This document shows positions 1 through 9,047 of a stretch of DNA of 62,047 nucleotides, in pieces (within the stretch, counting starts at the first letter, position 1; every line of letters begins with the position of its first letter). The position numbers and the translations under genes were made by a program. The DNA comes from Arthrobacter sp. ISL-48. Lineage in GTDB: Bacteria; Actinomycetota; Actinomycetes; Actinomycetales; Micrococcaceae. Where the stretch lies: assembly GCF_018613805.1 (NCBI RefSeq), contig NZ_JAGGPL010000027.1:1-62047 (forward strand). Direction: 5' to 3'. The notes beneath the pieces are model-generated. The model did not search any database, was not told the DNA's origin, and saw only the letters and a list, made by a program, of their open reading frames with translations.

Positions 1-323
1 CTGCCTGGGCAGTACACCTAGCCCCGCGGGAGGGTTCTCGTTCAGTCCTTAGATTCTGGGGCGACATGGCGTTCAGCCCCCAATTGCCGGATTCGCTCGC
101 GTATCGCGGCCAAGGGCGCTGCCACTTGGTCACTGCATCACCTTCCACTAGCCCCTCTGTTCTCAACGGTCATGATTCGCGAGCCACCGATCCCAAAGCA
201 CCACCAGTGCAACCCCACTCGGCGCTGCCCGTACCACTGCGATAAACTTGGAACTTGGCTGTTCGCCAGTCCCTTTCCCCGTCAAGCGCCAGGGGTATTC
301 CCCACCGCAGCGAAAGTAGCACC
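1..323. other. Left-edge non-coding stretch upstream of prfC
   Basis: I see no convincing gene here. Short open frames exist but none has a ribosome binding site or recognisable protein. The stretch presumably holds the prfC promoter and the end of a gene outside the window. I cannot assign -10/-35 boxes with confidence. Confidence 0.4.
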
Positions 324-1937
324 GTGTCCCAAGATGTCCTTAGCCCCGCCCGGGTCCACGAGATTCACAAACAGGCGGCCCGGCGTCGGACCTTTGCTGT
401 TATTTCGCACCCCGACGCCGGCAAGTCCACACTCACTGAAGCCCTGGCGCTGCACGCCAAAGTGATCGGCACCGCCGGTGCGTCCAGCGGCAAGGCCAAC
501 CGCAAGGAAACGGTCTCGGACTGGATGCAGATGGAAAAGGACCGCGGCATCTCCATCAGCTCCGCAGCCCTCCAGTTCTCCTACCGGGACACTGTCATCA
601 ACCTGCTGGATACGCCCGGCCACGCCGACTTCTCGGAAGACACGTACCGCGTGCTCGCGGCCGTTGACTGCGCCGTGATGCTGGTGGACGCCGCGAAGGG
701 TCTGGAAACCCAGACCATGAAGCTCTTTGAAGTCTGCAAGCAGCGCAACCTGCCCATCATCACGGTGATCAACAAGTGGGACCGCCCGGGCCTGGACGCG
801 CTGGCGCTCATGGACGAAATTACCGAGCGGACAGGCCTGCAGCCCATGCCGCTGACGTGGGCCGTGGGTATCTCAGGCGACTTCCGCGGAGTGTGGGACC
901 TGCGCAACGACCGCTTCGCACGGTTCCAGCGCAACAACTCCGGCGCCAGCATCGCGCTCACCGATTACTTCACTCCCGAACAGGCGGCTGAGAGCCAGGG
1001 CAGCAACTGGACCGACGCCGTGGATGAGGCCGGACTGGTGATCGAGTCCAACCTGGAGTTCGACGTCGAGAGTTTCCACGCCGGCAAGGCCACCGCCATC
1101 CTGTTCAGCTCCGCCGCACTGAACTTCGGTGTCAAGGAACTTCTGGACGCCCTGGTGGACTACGCCCCGCCAGCGGCGCCCAGGCCGGATGTTGAGGGCA
1201 GCCCGCGTGCCGTGGAAGCGCCGTTCTCAGGTTTCGTCTTCAAGGTCCAGGCAGGCATGAACAAGGCCCACCGGGACCACGTCGCCTTCATCCGCGTGTG
1301 CTCCGGCGTCTTCGAGCGCGGCATGGTTGTCACGCAGACCCGGACGGGAAAATCGTTCGCCACCAAGTACGCGCAGCAGGTCTTCGGCCGCGAACGCGAG
1401 GTCATCGACGAGGCCTACCCGGGGGACGTCGTCGGCCTGGTCAACGCCTCCTCCCTGCGCGTGGGGGACAGCTTGTTCCTGGAGGACTCGGTGGAGTTCC
1501 CGGCCATTCCGCTGTTCGCGCCGGAGCACTTTCAGGTAGCGCGCTCCAAGGACCCCAGCCGCTTCAAGCAGTTCCGCCGCGGCATCGAGCAGCTTGAGCA
1601 CGAGGGCGTCATCCAGGTCCTGCGGTCTGATGTCCGCGGAGACCAGGCGCCCGTGCTTGCCGCCGTCGGCCCCATGCAGTTCGAGGTAGTGGAGGACCGG
1701 ATGGCGCACGACTTCAGCGCCCCCATGCGGCTGGAACGCCTGCCGTACTCCATCGCGAGGATTTCGACGGCGGACGCCATGCCGGCGCTCGCAAACGTGC
1801 CGGGCGCGGAGGTACTGCTGCGGTCCGACGGCGAATACCTCGCCCTGTTCAACGACGTCTGGGCGCTGCGCCGGATCGAGAAGAACCACCCTGGCCTGAC
1901 CCTGGTGCCGATCGGGACGCATAACCCCGCAAAGTAG
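324..1937 (+). CDS. prfC: Peptide chain release factor 3 (RF3)
   Basis: This is a translational GTPase that recycles RF1/RF2 from the ribosome after peptide release; it acts in the cytoplasm. The 537-residue product matches the usual RF3 length of about 530. Visible GTPase motifs are the P-loop HPDAGKST (residues 29-36), the G3 motif DTPGHADF and the G4 motif NKWDRPG. RF3-like domain II and C-terminal regions follow. I chose the GTG at 324 (protein begins VSQDVLSPARV) because the 23 residues of the longer frame from 255 look like translated non-coding DNA. A weak purine-rich stretch precedes the GTG. The next gene starts 21 bases downstream, so the two may be co-transcribed. EF-G and TypA are less likely given the HPDAGKST and ISISSAALQF motifs. 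Confidence 0.95.
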   Translation: MSQDVLSPARVHEIHKQAARRRTFAVISHPDAGKSTLTEALALHAKVIGTAGASSGKANRKETVSDWMQMEKDRGISISSAALQFSYRDTVINLLDTPGHADFSEDTYRVLAAVDCAVMLVDAAKGLETQTMKLFEVCKQRNLPIITVINKWDRPGLDALALMDEITERTGLQPMPLTWAVGISGDFRGVWDLRNDRFARFQRNNSGASIALTDYFTPEQAAESQGSNWTDAVDEAGLVIESNLEFDVESFHAGKATAILFSSAALNFGVKELLDALVDYAPPAAPRPDVEGSPRAVEAPFSGFVFKVQAGMNKAHRDHVAFIRVCSGVFERGMVVTQTRTGKSFATKYAQQVFGREREVIDEAYPGDVVGLVNASSLRVGDSLFLEDSVEFPAIPLFAPEHFQVARSKDPSRFKQFRRGIEQLEHEGVIQVLRSDVRGDQAPVLAAVGPMQFEVVEDRMAHDFSAPMRLERLPYSIARISTADAMPALANVPGAEVLLRSDGEYLALFNDVWALRRIEKNHPGLTLVPIGTHNPAK

Positions 1938-1958
1938 CTGTTACAAGGAGCTGAATTC

Positions 1959-2618
1959 ATGGAGCTGGGCAACCACCCTCCCTTTCCGGAGACCCTGGAT
2001 GCAGACATGGATCAGCTCTCTCAGCGGATCCTGCAGAAACTGACGCCGGGTTCCCGGCTTGTCCTGGGCTTGTGCGGGGCGCCTGGCGCCGGTAAATCGA
2101 CCTTTGCCGAACAATTGGCAGCTGGGCTGGGCGGTGACAATGCTGTGGTCGTGCCCATGGACGGGTTCCACCTGGGTCACGATGTCATCAAGGACTCTCC
2201 GAAGCTTCACCGCAAAGGAGCGATCGACACGTTCGACGTCAGCGGTTACCGATCCCTCCTTCAGCGGATCCGGGCCCGCGAGGAAGACGTTGTCTATGCC
2301 CCTGCCTACCGGAGGGGACTCGAAGAACCCATTGCGGCGTCCATCGCCGTGCCCAAGGACGTGCCGGTGGTCATCACGGAAGGAAACTACCTGCTGGCCC
2401 CCGAGCTGGCGTGGTTGGCGGTCCGCGCGGAACTGGACGAAGTCTGGTTCCTGGAAACCCCGGACGAACTCCGGTTGAAGAGACTCGTGGACCGGCACGT
2501 CCGTTTCGGCAAGGCCCTGTCGCAGGCTGTGGAATGGGTACGCGGGACGGATGAACCCAACGCGGAGTTCATCCGGACAACAAGGAACTCGGCGGACCTC
2601 ATCATCCGGCTTGGGTGA
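1959..2618 (+). CDS. P-loop nucleoside/nucleotide kinase family protein
   Basis: The 219-residue protein belongs to the PRK/uridine-kinase/pantothenate-kinase-like P-loop fold (YggC/FrcK-like family). It shows Walker A GAPGAGKST (near residues 44-52), the substrate-loop motif VPMDGFHL and the VVITEGNYLL strand typical of this group. The substrate is not predictable from sequence; family members act on nucleosides, fructose-type sugars or pantothenate. The start is firm: AAGGAG lies eight bases before the ATG. It follows prfC by 21 bases and ends 45 bases before the convergent debranching-enzyme gene, with no clear terminator between them. Confidence 0.8.
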   Translation: MELGNHPPFPETLDADMDQLSQRILQKLTPGSRLVLGLCGAPGAGKSTFAEQLAAGLGGDNAVVVPMDGFHLGHDVIKDSPKLHRKGAIDTFDVSGYRSLLQRIRAREEDVVYAPAYRRGLEEPIAASIAVPKDVPVVITEGNYLLAPELAWLAVRAELDEVWFLETPDELRLKRLVDRHVRFGKALSQAVEWVRGTDEPNAEFIRTTRNSADLIIRLG

Positions 2619-2663
2619 CGGCCAGATAACGTATTCGTGCCACGGGAGGCTCGACCTGTCCCG

Positions 2664-4823
2664 CTAGGCCTTTTGGCTCCGGGCCGCCTGCTCCACAAGT
2701 TCGGCCAGCCAGGGCCGGTGCCCCCGGTGGAACTCCATCCCCTCCGGCAGCCCCCGGACGGTCGGTATGGAATTCGCGATGTCGATGGTGATGCGGCCCC
2801 CTGCCATGGGCGCGTTGGTGAGGCGCAGATCGCCGAAGGATTCCGGGATTACCGGGTCCAGCCATACGCCGCCCCGGGAAACATGGGCGTCGTACCGCAT
2901 CAGGCTCGTCATGAGCAGGATCGGCGTGGTCGCCGCCCAGGCCTGCGGCGAGCAGGCCGTTGGATAAGGCACCGGTTCCGCGAACTGCTCCCGGCTGAAG
3001 CCGCAGAAGAGCTCCGGCAGCCTCCCGCCCGAGTAGTCGGCCGCTTCCAACAGGGCCGTGGAGATCCGCTGTGCCTCGGCCACAAACCCATAGCGCAACA
3101 GGCCGGCGTGGATAATCGCGTTGTCGTGGGGCCAGACCGACCCGTTGTGGTAACTCGCGGGGTTGTAGGCGCCCATGTCACTGGCCAGGGTCCGCACTCC
3201 CCAGCCGCTGAACATCTCCGGCGACAACAGCCGTTCAGCTACGAGCGGGGCCTTGTCCTCATCCACGATGCCGAGCCACAGGCAATGCCCCATGTTGGAG
3301 GCGCACGCGTCGACCTGGCGCTTCTTGCCGTCAAGGGCGACGGCGTAGTATCCGCGGTCCGGCATCCAGAACTGCTCGTTGAACTGTTTCTTCAACTGGG
3401 CCGCCCGGTCAGCGAGCTCGGCCGCCAGAGTCGTCTCGCCGGCGTCGTAAGCCATCCATGAACGCGCCATATACGCGTCGTACACATAACCCTGAACCTC
3501 GCACAGCGCGATCGGGCCCTCGGCCATGCGACCATCCGCGAAGTTAATCCCGTCCCACGAGTCCTTCCAGCCCTGGTTGATCAGCCCCTGAGGGTTGAGG
3601 CGCTCATATTCGACGAACCCGTCGCCGTCCTTGTCCCCGTAGTCCCGGATCCAGTCCAAAGCCCGGTCCGCATGGGGCAGCAGTGCGGCGATGGTGTCCT
3701 TGGCGAAACCCCAGCGGCTGACGGATGCGAGCACGATCACGAACAGCGGCGTCGCGTCCACGCTGCCGTAGTAGACGGACTTGCCGCCCAGTGACAACCC
3801 GCTGGAAACATCGAGCCTGACCTCGTGAAGGATCTTGCCCGGCTCCTCCTCGCTCATCTGATCAACCACGGTGCCCTGCCGCTCCGCCAGCGTCTGCAGG
3901 GTGCCAAGGGCCAGGGACGGGTCGATCGGCATCGCCATAATTGAAGCCCAGAGCGAGTCGCGGCCGAACACGGTCATGAACCACGGGGCTCCGGCGGCCA
4001 CCACTACGCGGTCAGTGTGGTTCGGATCCTCGATCCGGAGGGCGCCCAGATCGTCATAGCTGCGACGCAATGTCCGTTCGATGGAGCGGTTTCCCATGTG
4101 GATCTCGGGGATCTTGGCCACCCACTCCCGTCGCCGCAGGTCCCGGGGGGACAATTCGTCACCCTCAAAATGGACGAACGACGGCGGCGGTGGACTGGCT
4201 GCCTCGTTGCTGGGCAGTACGGTGAGGACAGTGCTCCACTGGCCGTGCGGTGCCACCGTCACCCTGTAGGTCAAGGCCTCTTGCGTGACCTCGGCTCCCG
4301 GCGCCTGGACCAGGATGCCTTTCCGGACATCCTGCCAGACAGCCCGGACCGTCAACGTATCACCGTCCACGTGCCGTGTTTCCTTCCAGCGCCGTTGGAT
4401 CCGTGCCTCCTTCACCTCGAAAAGATCAGCGAAATCGGCCTCAACCCGAAGCGAGATCAGGCATTCAGCCGCTTCCACTGAGTAGTTGCGGATGGTGACC
4501 TGTTCCTGGATACCGGCGCCCACTTCGCGCAACCGCTCCACGATCAGCGGGCTGTCGGCATACCCGTCCAAACGGGGAACGCGGCCGGCAAGCAGGGCAC
4601 GGTAGGGTTCCTTGGTCTCCGCCGCCAACGGCTCAAGCTCCTGGCCGTTTATGGTGAGGCACCAGCCGGACAGGATCCGGGTGTCGAGGTGGAATACACC
4701 GTGCGGATGGTCCGGCTGTATATCTCCGTTCTGCAAGGAGATGCAGAAGGACGATCCCTCCACCAAAGTAACGGTCCCGGACCCGACAGGCCCCGCCGCC
4801 GTATCAGCGTTCCATCCAGCCAT
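2664..4823 (-). CDS. Amylo-alpha-1,6-glucosidase / glycogen-debranching-type enzyme
   Basis: This is a predicted cytoplasmic glycoside hydrolase that removes alpha-1,6 branches from glycogen-like glucans. The 719-residue protein has an N-terminal beta-sandwich domain (about residues 10-210, with the hallmark FHLDTRILSGW) followed by an (alpha/alpha)6-barrel. The barrel shows VFGRDSLWASIMAM, NQGWKDSWDGI and SYHNGSVWPHDNAI, the last two carrying the likely catalytic acids. The ATG at 4823 was chosen over a longer frame because AAGGAG sits just upstream. There is no signal peptide. Exact specificity (limit-dextrin branches, trehalose-like or other alpha-glucosides) is uncertain. It complements malQ and the secreted amylase at the other end of the window. 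Confidence 0.87.
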   Translation of the reverse strand: MAGWNADTAAGPVGSGTVTLVEGSSFCISLQNGDIQPDHPHGVFHLDTRILSGWCLTINGQELEPLAAETKEPYRALLAGRVPRLDGYADSPLIVERLREVGAGIQEQVTIRNYSVEAAECLISLRVEADFADLFEVKEARIQRRWKETRHVDGDTLTVRAVWQDVRKGILVQAPGAEVTQEALTYRVTVAPHGQWSTVLTVLPSNEAASPPPPSFVHFEGDELSPRDLRRREWVAKIPEIHMGNRSIERTLRRSYDDLGALRIEDPNHTDRVVVAAGAPWFMTVFGRDSLWASIMAMPIDPSLALGTLQTLAERQGTVVDQMSEEEPGKILHEVRLDVSSGLSLGGKSVYYGSVDATPLFVIVLASVSRWGFAKDTIAALLPHADRALDWIRDYGDKDGDGFVEYERLNPQGLINQGWKDSWDGINFADGRMAEGPIALCEVQGYVYDAYMARSWMAYDAGETTLAAELADRAAQLKKQFNEQFWMPDRGYYAVALDGKKRQVDACASNMGHCLWLGIVDEDKAPLVAERLLSPEMFSGWGVRTLASDMGAYNPASYHNGSVWPHDNAIIHAGLLRYGFVAEAQRISTALLEAADYSGGRLPELFCGFSREQFAEPVPYPTACSPQAWAATTPILLMTSLMRYDAHVSRGGVWLDPVIPESFGDLRLTNAPMAGGRITIDIANSIPTVRGLPEGMEFHRGHRPWLAELVEQAARSQKA

Positions 4824-4975
4824 GACTGGCTCCTTCAACAGACTGGCACCAGCGCGCCCTGGCACTGGAGGCATGCGGCTGCATCCGCCCGCCGCATTCT
4901 CCGACCGACGCTACTCTTGCTTGCCTCCGGGTGCCAGAGCCCAACGGTATGCCGTTCCAGAGCCTGCCGACGCCC

Positions 4976-6349
4976 CTACCCGATCAGCAAACTCAGCGCT
5001 TCTGTCAGGTGTTCCACTTCCCGCACCGTAAAGCCTGCCGGCACGGGTCCGGGGCCGTTGTGGCTTGCCGGGACCACCGCATGGGTGAAGCCCAGGCGGT
5101 GTGCTTCCTGGATGCGCTGGTTGATCCCGGGGACGGGGCGGACCTCCCCGGCCAGGCCTACCTCGCCGAACGCGATCAGGCGGATGGGCAGGGGTTTCCG
5201 GGCCTTGGCCGATGCCACGGCGAGCGCCACGGCAAGGTCGGTCGCGGGTTCGCTGAGCTTCACGCCGCCCACCGTGGCCACGTAGGAATCATCTTTGTGC
5301 AGCAGGCAGCCGGCCCGCTGCTGCAGCACTGCCAGCAGCATTGACACGCGGGAGCTGTCCAGTCCGCTGGTGGCCCGACGGGGCTGCGCGTTGGGGCTTT
5401 CGGCAAGCAGGGACTGTACCTCGGCCAGCAGCGGGCGCCGGCCTTCCATGGTCACCGTGATGCATGTGCCGGAGACCGGATCCTTGGTGCGGCTGACAAA
5501 GAGCCCGCTGGGATCGGCCAGGCCCACGATGCCGTCCTCGTTCAGGTCAAAGCAGCCGACGTCGTCGGTGGGTCCGTAGCGGTTCTTGACTGCCCGCAGC
5601 AGCCGCAGCCGGGAGTGCCGCTCGCCTTCGAACTGGCAGACGACGTCCACGAGGTGCTCCAGCAGCCGCGGGCCCGCGATGGAACCGTCCTTGGTCACGT
5701 GGCCCACCAGCAGGGTGGTCATGTTCCGGCGTTTGGCCGCCGCGATGATGGACGCGGCCACCTCCCGCACCTGCGAAACACCACCGGCGCTGCCGTCCAC
5801 GTCGGCGCTGCTGAGGGTCTGGACTGAGTCCACAATGAGCAGCCGCGGCTCGATTTTCTCCACCTGGCCCAAGGCCTGCCCCAGGTCCGTCTCGGCGGAC
5901 AGGTAAAGGGAATCCGCGACGGCGTCGATCCGCTCCGCGCGGAGCTTCACCTGCGCTGCGGACTCTTCGCCTGTGACATAGAGGACGTCCTGAGCGGTGC
6001 GGGCGAATTTGGCGGCAACATCGAGCAGGAGGGTCGACTTTCCCACGCCGGGCTCGCCGGCCAGCAGGATGACGGCGCCCGGCACCAGGCCGCCGCCCAG
6101 TACACGGTCCAGCTCATCCACGCCGGTGGGCAGGAACGCCGCGGTGGTGGCGTCCACCTCGGCAATCCGGCGGGCCGGCGCCAGGACTGTTGTGGCCGCC
6201 GTCGTACGCGCAACGGCGGAGCCGGTTTCCTCGACCGTACCCCAGGCCTGGCACTCGCCGCAGCGCCCCACCCACTTGACGGTGGTCCAGCCGCATTCGG
6301 CGCACTTGTAGGCGGGCGCCTTGGATGCCCGGGAAGTCTTTGTTGCCAT
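4976..6349 (-). CDS. radA: DNA repair protein RadA
   Basis: RadA is a RecA-related helicase that processes branched recombination intermediates. The 457-residue product carries the N-terminal zinc finger CAEC-x12-CGEC, Walker A GEPGVGKST, Walker B LLIVDSVQTL and the RadA-specific KNRYG motif (usually KNRFG). A C-terminal Lon-protease-like domain follows (GGVKLSEPATDLAVALAVASA). I use the ATG at 6349 (MATKTSRASK), since family members begin just before the zinc finger; the ten extra residues of the longer frame lack support. It lies 152 bases upstream of the debranching gene on the same strand, but appears to be a separate unit. Confidence 0.96.
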   Translation of the reverse strand: MATKTSRASKAPAYKCAECGWTTVKWVGRCGECQAWGTVEETGSAVARTTAATTVLAPARRIAEVDATTAAFLPTGVDELDRVLGGGLVPGAVILLAGEPGVGKSTLLLDVAAKFARTAQDVLYVTGEESAAQVKLRAERIDAVADSLYLSAETDLGQALGQVEKIEPRLLIVDSVQTLSSADVDGSAGGVSQVREVAASIIAAAKRRNMTTLLVGHVTKDGSIAGPRLLEHLVDVVCQFEGERHSRLRLLRAVKNRYGPTDDVGCFDLNEDGIVGLADPSGLFVSRTKDPVSGTCITVTMEGRRPLLAEVQSLLAESPNAQPRRATSGLDSSRVSMLLAVLQQRAGCLLHKDDSYVATVGGVKLSEPATDLAVALAVASAKARKPLPIRLIAFGEVGLAGEVRPVPGINQRIQEAHRLGFTHAVVPASHNGPGPVPAGFTVREVEHLTEALSLLIG

Positions 6350-6391
6350 GGGTTCCACCCTAGCGGTGGCCCCGGACAATCCCCGCCCGCC

Positions 6392-6417
6392 CCCTGACCT
6401 CGCAAGCTCGGTCAGGG
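6392..6417 (-). terminator. Hairpin after the FUSC-type gene
   Basis: There is an eight-base perfect stem, CCCTGACC (6392-6399) with GGTCAGGG (6410-6417), and a ten-base loop. It lies 28 bases downstream of the reverse-strand FUSC-type gene and 43 bases upstream of radA. There is no U-run. It probably ends or attenuates transcription from the FUSC-type gene into radA. Confidence 0.55.
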
Positions 6418-6444
6418 AACCCTGGCGGTCGTGGGCCCAGGAAC

Positions 6445-7590
6445 CTACAGCGCCGGCAGCACGTCCCGGGCCTCGCGCGAATCCATCCCGGTGGCCTCGA
6501 GCAGGTCCACCATGAGGGGCCTGAACAGCATCACGACGGTTTCGCCCTCCAGCCGCTGCACTTCAAGCAGCTTTGGGTGCAGCCGCAGCGCAATCCCGCT
6601 CAGGTCCTGCCTGGCAGTCCGGAGATGCGCGCGCCGCACGCCGTCGTGCGTTTCGGCCAGGCCCAGCGAAAGCTCGTCGATGGCGGCAGCGGTCTCCTGG
6701 AGGACCTCTGCGATATTCTCCGTGGCGTCGTCCGAGAGCGCGGCGTGGTTGATGGCGCTCGTCAGCCGGCGTGCAAAAACACGGCTGTTGCGCAGTGCCA
6801 GGTCGATGAAGTCCAGCGACTGCTCCAGCCGGTCCAGCTCATCCTTGTGCCGGCGGTAGGCCGGCGACAGCGTGGCCACCTCACCTGAGGCACGGAGCGT
6901 CTGGCGCATGGAGTCAACCAGGGGCTGGCAGTTCCTGCCCCGGATCAGCGCGTGCCACGCCTGGGTGGAGTCGCTGTCGCTCAGGGCGGTGGCACACTCC
7001 CGCAACACCTCGGCGAGTTCATGGAGCAGCTTTTGCACGTCCCTGCGTGGCTCCCGGCGCGGGTCCTTCGGTATGAGGATGGTCACCAACAGGGCGCAGA
7101 GCCCACCCACCACAGCATCGAGGCTGCGCGTAAAGGGCCCGCCGGCCGGCGCCGGCAGCAGCACCACCAGCAGCGACTGCAGCCCCAGCTGAGTGGTGAA
7201 GATGCTGCCGCTGTCCAGGAAGCGGGCCAACAGAATGGAGAACAGAAGCACGACGGCGGCCTGCCAGATTCCGCTGCCCAGCCAGTGCAGGAGCAGGTCA
7301 CCCACCGCGATGCCGATGGTGCAGCCGAGGCCCACCTCCACCACCCGGCGCAGCCGCGGATCCCGGGAAAAACCCAGTGCGATCAGGGACGAGGTGGCAG
7401 CAAACAGGGGACCGGAATGCCCCAGCACGTACTCGGCGAAGGCATAGGCGCCCACCGCGCACACCGTCATCTGGATGGCGGGGATCAGCGAATTGCGGCT
7501 CCGGATCAGGCCGGTGCGGATGCGGCCGCGCAGGAATCGTCTGCTTGCTGAGAGTCCTGTTGCGGCGGCCATGCGTTCCAGTCTATTCAC
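6445..7590 (-). CDS. FUSC-family / aromatic acid exporter-like membrane protein
   Basis: The 381-residue integral membrane protein has a block of hydrophobic helices over about residues 35-175 (AIQMTVCAVGAYAFAEYV and VLLFSILLARFL are examples). A soluble, helix-rich C-terminal half with likely coiled-coil character follows. This half-size architecture matches FUSC/ArAE-type proteins, some of which export aromatic acids; the substrate here is unknown. The frame begins at a GTG (7590); an in-frame ATG at 7572 (MAAATGLS) is an alternative, and neither has a strong ribosome binding site. It is divergent from pstS and separated from radA by a hairpin. Confidence 0.72.
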   Translation of the reverse strand: MNRLERMAAATGLSASRRFLRGRIRTGLIRSRNSLIPAIQMTVCAVGAYAFAEYVLGHSGPLFAATSSLIALGFSRDPRLRRVVEVGLGCTIGIAVGDLLLHWLGSGIWQAAVVLLFSILLARFLDSGSIFTTQLGLQSLLVVLLPAPAGGPFTRSLDAVVGGLCALLVTILIPKDPRREPRRDVQKLLHELAEVLRECATALSDSDSTQAWHALIRGRNCQPLVDSMRQTLRASGEVATLSPAYRRHKDELDRLEQSLDFIDLALRNSRVFARRLTSAINHAALSDDATENIAEVLQETAAAIDELSLGLAETHDGVRRAHLRTARQDLSGIALRLHPKLLEVQRLEGETVVMLFRPLMVDLLEATGMDSREARDVLPAL

Positions 7591-7664
7591 AGGCAGTGCA
7601 CTACGACCGGCGGTGTGACGTGCGCAATGGTGACGGCCCAGATGTAAGCCAATATCCCGCCGTC

Positions 7665-7686
7665 GTTAATTTCCCGTTCACTTTGG
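7665..7686 (+). promoter_or_regulatory. PHO-box-like direct repeat upstream of pstS
   Basis: Two contiguous 11-base units, GTTAATTTCCC (7665-7675) and GTTCACTTTGG (7676-7686), resemble the tandem GTTCACC-type units bound by actinobacterial PhoP. A further GTTACCTGCGG follows at 7699-7709. They lie 120-140 bases upstream of the pstS start, as expected for a phosphate-starvation promoter. PhoP binding is inferred; no phoPR gene is in the window. Confidence 0.55.
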
Positions 7687-7806
7687 GCGGCCCCTCCCGT
7701 TACCTGCGGCCCTTAACTTCAGTGGAGGTACACAACGTACGCATCGCGCTGCAGGGCGTCTCCGGCCCTGCCCGCACCTGAATAACCCTGGAAGGGGTAC
7801 ATCTAA

Positions 7807-8928
7807 GTGAAGGCACTCCGCTTCGGCCGCCACGCGGCTATCGCTGTTATCGCAGCCGGCGCACTCGCGCTCACCGCCTGCGGTTCAGACAACGCAACGG
7901 GCACCACGCCTGCCGGCAACCAGACTTCTGCGGGTCCGAAGGTCACCGGCACGCTGACAGGTATCGGCTCCTCCGCACAGGGTGCGGCCATGGATGCCTG
8001 GAAGACCAGCTTCTCCGCCGCCAACCAGGGCGCCAGTGTGCAGTACTCCCCGGACGGCTCCGGCGCAGGCCGCAAGGCGATCCTCGACGGCTCCGCCCAG
8101 TTTGCCGGCTCCGATGCCTACCTCACGGACGCCGAGCTCACCAGCTCCAAGGACAAGTGCGGCGCTGACGGAGCCATCAACATCCCCGTCTACATTTCCC
8201 CGATCGCCGTTGCGTTCAACCTCCCGGGCGTGACCGAGCTGAAGCTTGACGCCGCTACCGTCGCCAAGATCTTCCGCGGCGCAATCGCCAAGTGGAATGA
8301 TCCCGCCATTTCCGCCCTGAACCCGGGCGTCACCCTCCCGGACACCAAGGTCACCCCGGTCAACCGCTCTGACGATTCCGGTACCACCAGCAACTTCACC
8401 GACTACCTGGCAGCAGCGGCTCCCGAGGTCTGGACCGACAAGGCCGCCGGCATCTGGCCCGCAACGCTCCAGGGTGAAAATGCCAAGGGAACGTCCGGCG
8501 TGGTCAAGACCGTGACGGATACCCCGGGCGCCGTGACCTACGCCGATGACTCCGCAGTCAGCGGCAAGCTCGGTGTTGCGCAGATCAAGGTTGGCGACTC
8601 GTTCACCAAGATTTCCGCCGACGCCGCGGCGAAGGCCGTCGACGCGGGCAAGCCCGTTGACGGTAGGCCGGCCAACGATCTGTCCATCAAACTGGACCGG
8701 AAGACCACAGCCTCGGGCGCCTACCCGGTGGTCCTGGTGTCCTACCACGTGGTCTGCACCACCTACGCCACCCAGGAAACCGTTGACCTGGTGAAGGCTT
8801 TCGAAAACTACGTAGTCTCCGACGCCGGCCAGAAGGCAGCCGCTGACTCCGCCAAGTCCGCACCGCTCTCCCCGGCCCTCGCCGAGAAGGCCGTGAAGGC
8901 CATTGCAACCATCAAGGTCAAGTCCTAG
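7807..8928 (+). CDS. pstS: Phosphate ABC transporter substrate-binding lipoprotein PstS
   Basis: PstS is the extracellular phosphate receptor of the high-affinity Pst transporter. The 373-residue product starts at a GTG with an upstream AAGGGG. It has a lipoprotein signal peptide ending in the lipobox LTAC (Cys near residue 25). The mature part shows PstS landmarks: GTLTGIGSSAQGAAMDAW, the phosphate-contacting SPDGSGAGRKAILDG, and NRSDDSGTTSNFTDYL. It is the first gene of pstSCAB and is preceded by a PHO-box-like repeat. A strong hairpin separates it from pstC, which would allow PstS to be made in excess of the membrane subunits. Confidence 0.97.
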   Translation: MKALRFGRHAAIAVIAAGALALTACGSDNATGTTPAGNQTSAGPKVTGTLTGIGSSAQGAAMDAWKTSFSAANQGASVQYSPDGSGAGRKAILDGSAQFAGSDAYLTDAELTSSKDKCGADGAINIPVYISPIAVAFNLPGVTELKLDAATVAKIFRGAIAKWNDPAISALNPGVTLPDTKVTPVNRSDDSGTTSNFTDYLAAAAPEVWTDKAAGIWPATLQGENAKGTSGVVKTVTDTPGAVTYADDSAVSGKLGVAQIKVGDSFTKISADAAAKAVDAGKPVDGRPANDLSIKLDRKTTASGAYPVVLVSYHVVCTTYATQETVDLVKAFENYVVSDAGQKAAADSAKSAPLSPALAEKAVKAIATIKVKS

Positions 8929-8946
8929 TACCTGTCCCTGAGCCCG

Positions 8947-8979
8947 GTTCCCCGCCACGCCGCAAGGCGGGCGGGGAAC
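8947..8979 (+). terminator. Hairpin between pstS and pstC (likely partial terminator)
   Basis: There is a ten-base perfect stem, GTTCCCCGCC (8947-8956) with GGCGGGGAAC (8970-8979), 18 bases after the pstS stop codon and 68 bases before pstC. It lacks a U-tract, so it may stabilise the pstS 3' end or partly terminate rather than stop all transcription. Confidence 0.65.
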
Positions 8980-9047
8980 TTGGCATTGCCAGCAGGCTCA
9001 TTGAGCCCCGCCACAATTCTTAGTTACACCACAACCGAAGGGTCGGA

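Noticed and set aside
2637..3461. 274-codon open frame opposite the debranching enzyme gene
   Set aside because: Antisense to the conserved barrel; no motif or ribosome site of its own.
7885..8958. 357-codon open frame opposite pstS
   Set aside because: Gly/Val-rich shadow of pstS, which has a lipobox and phosphate-binding motifs.
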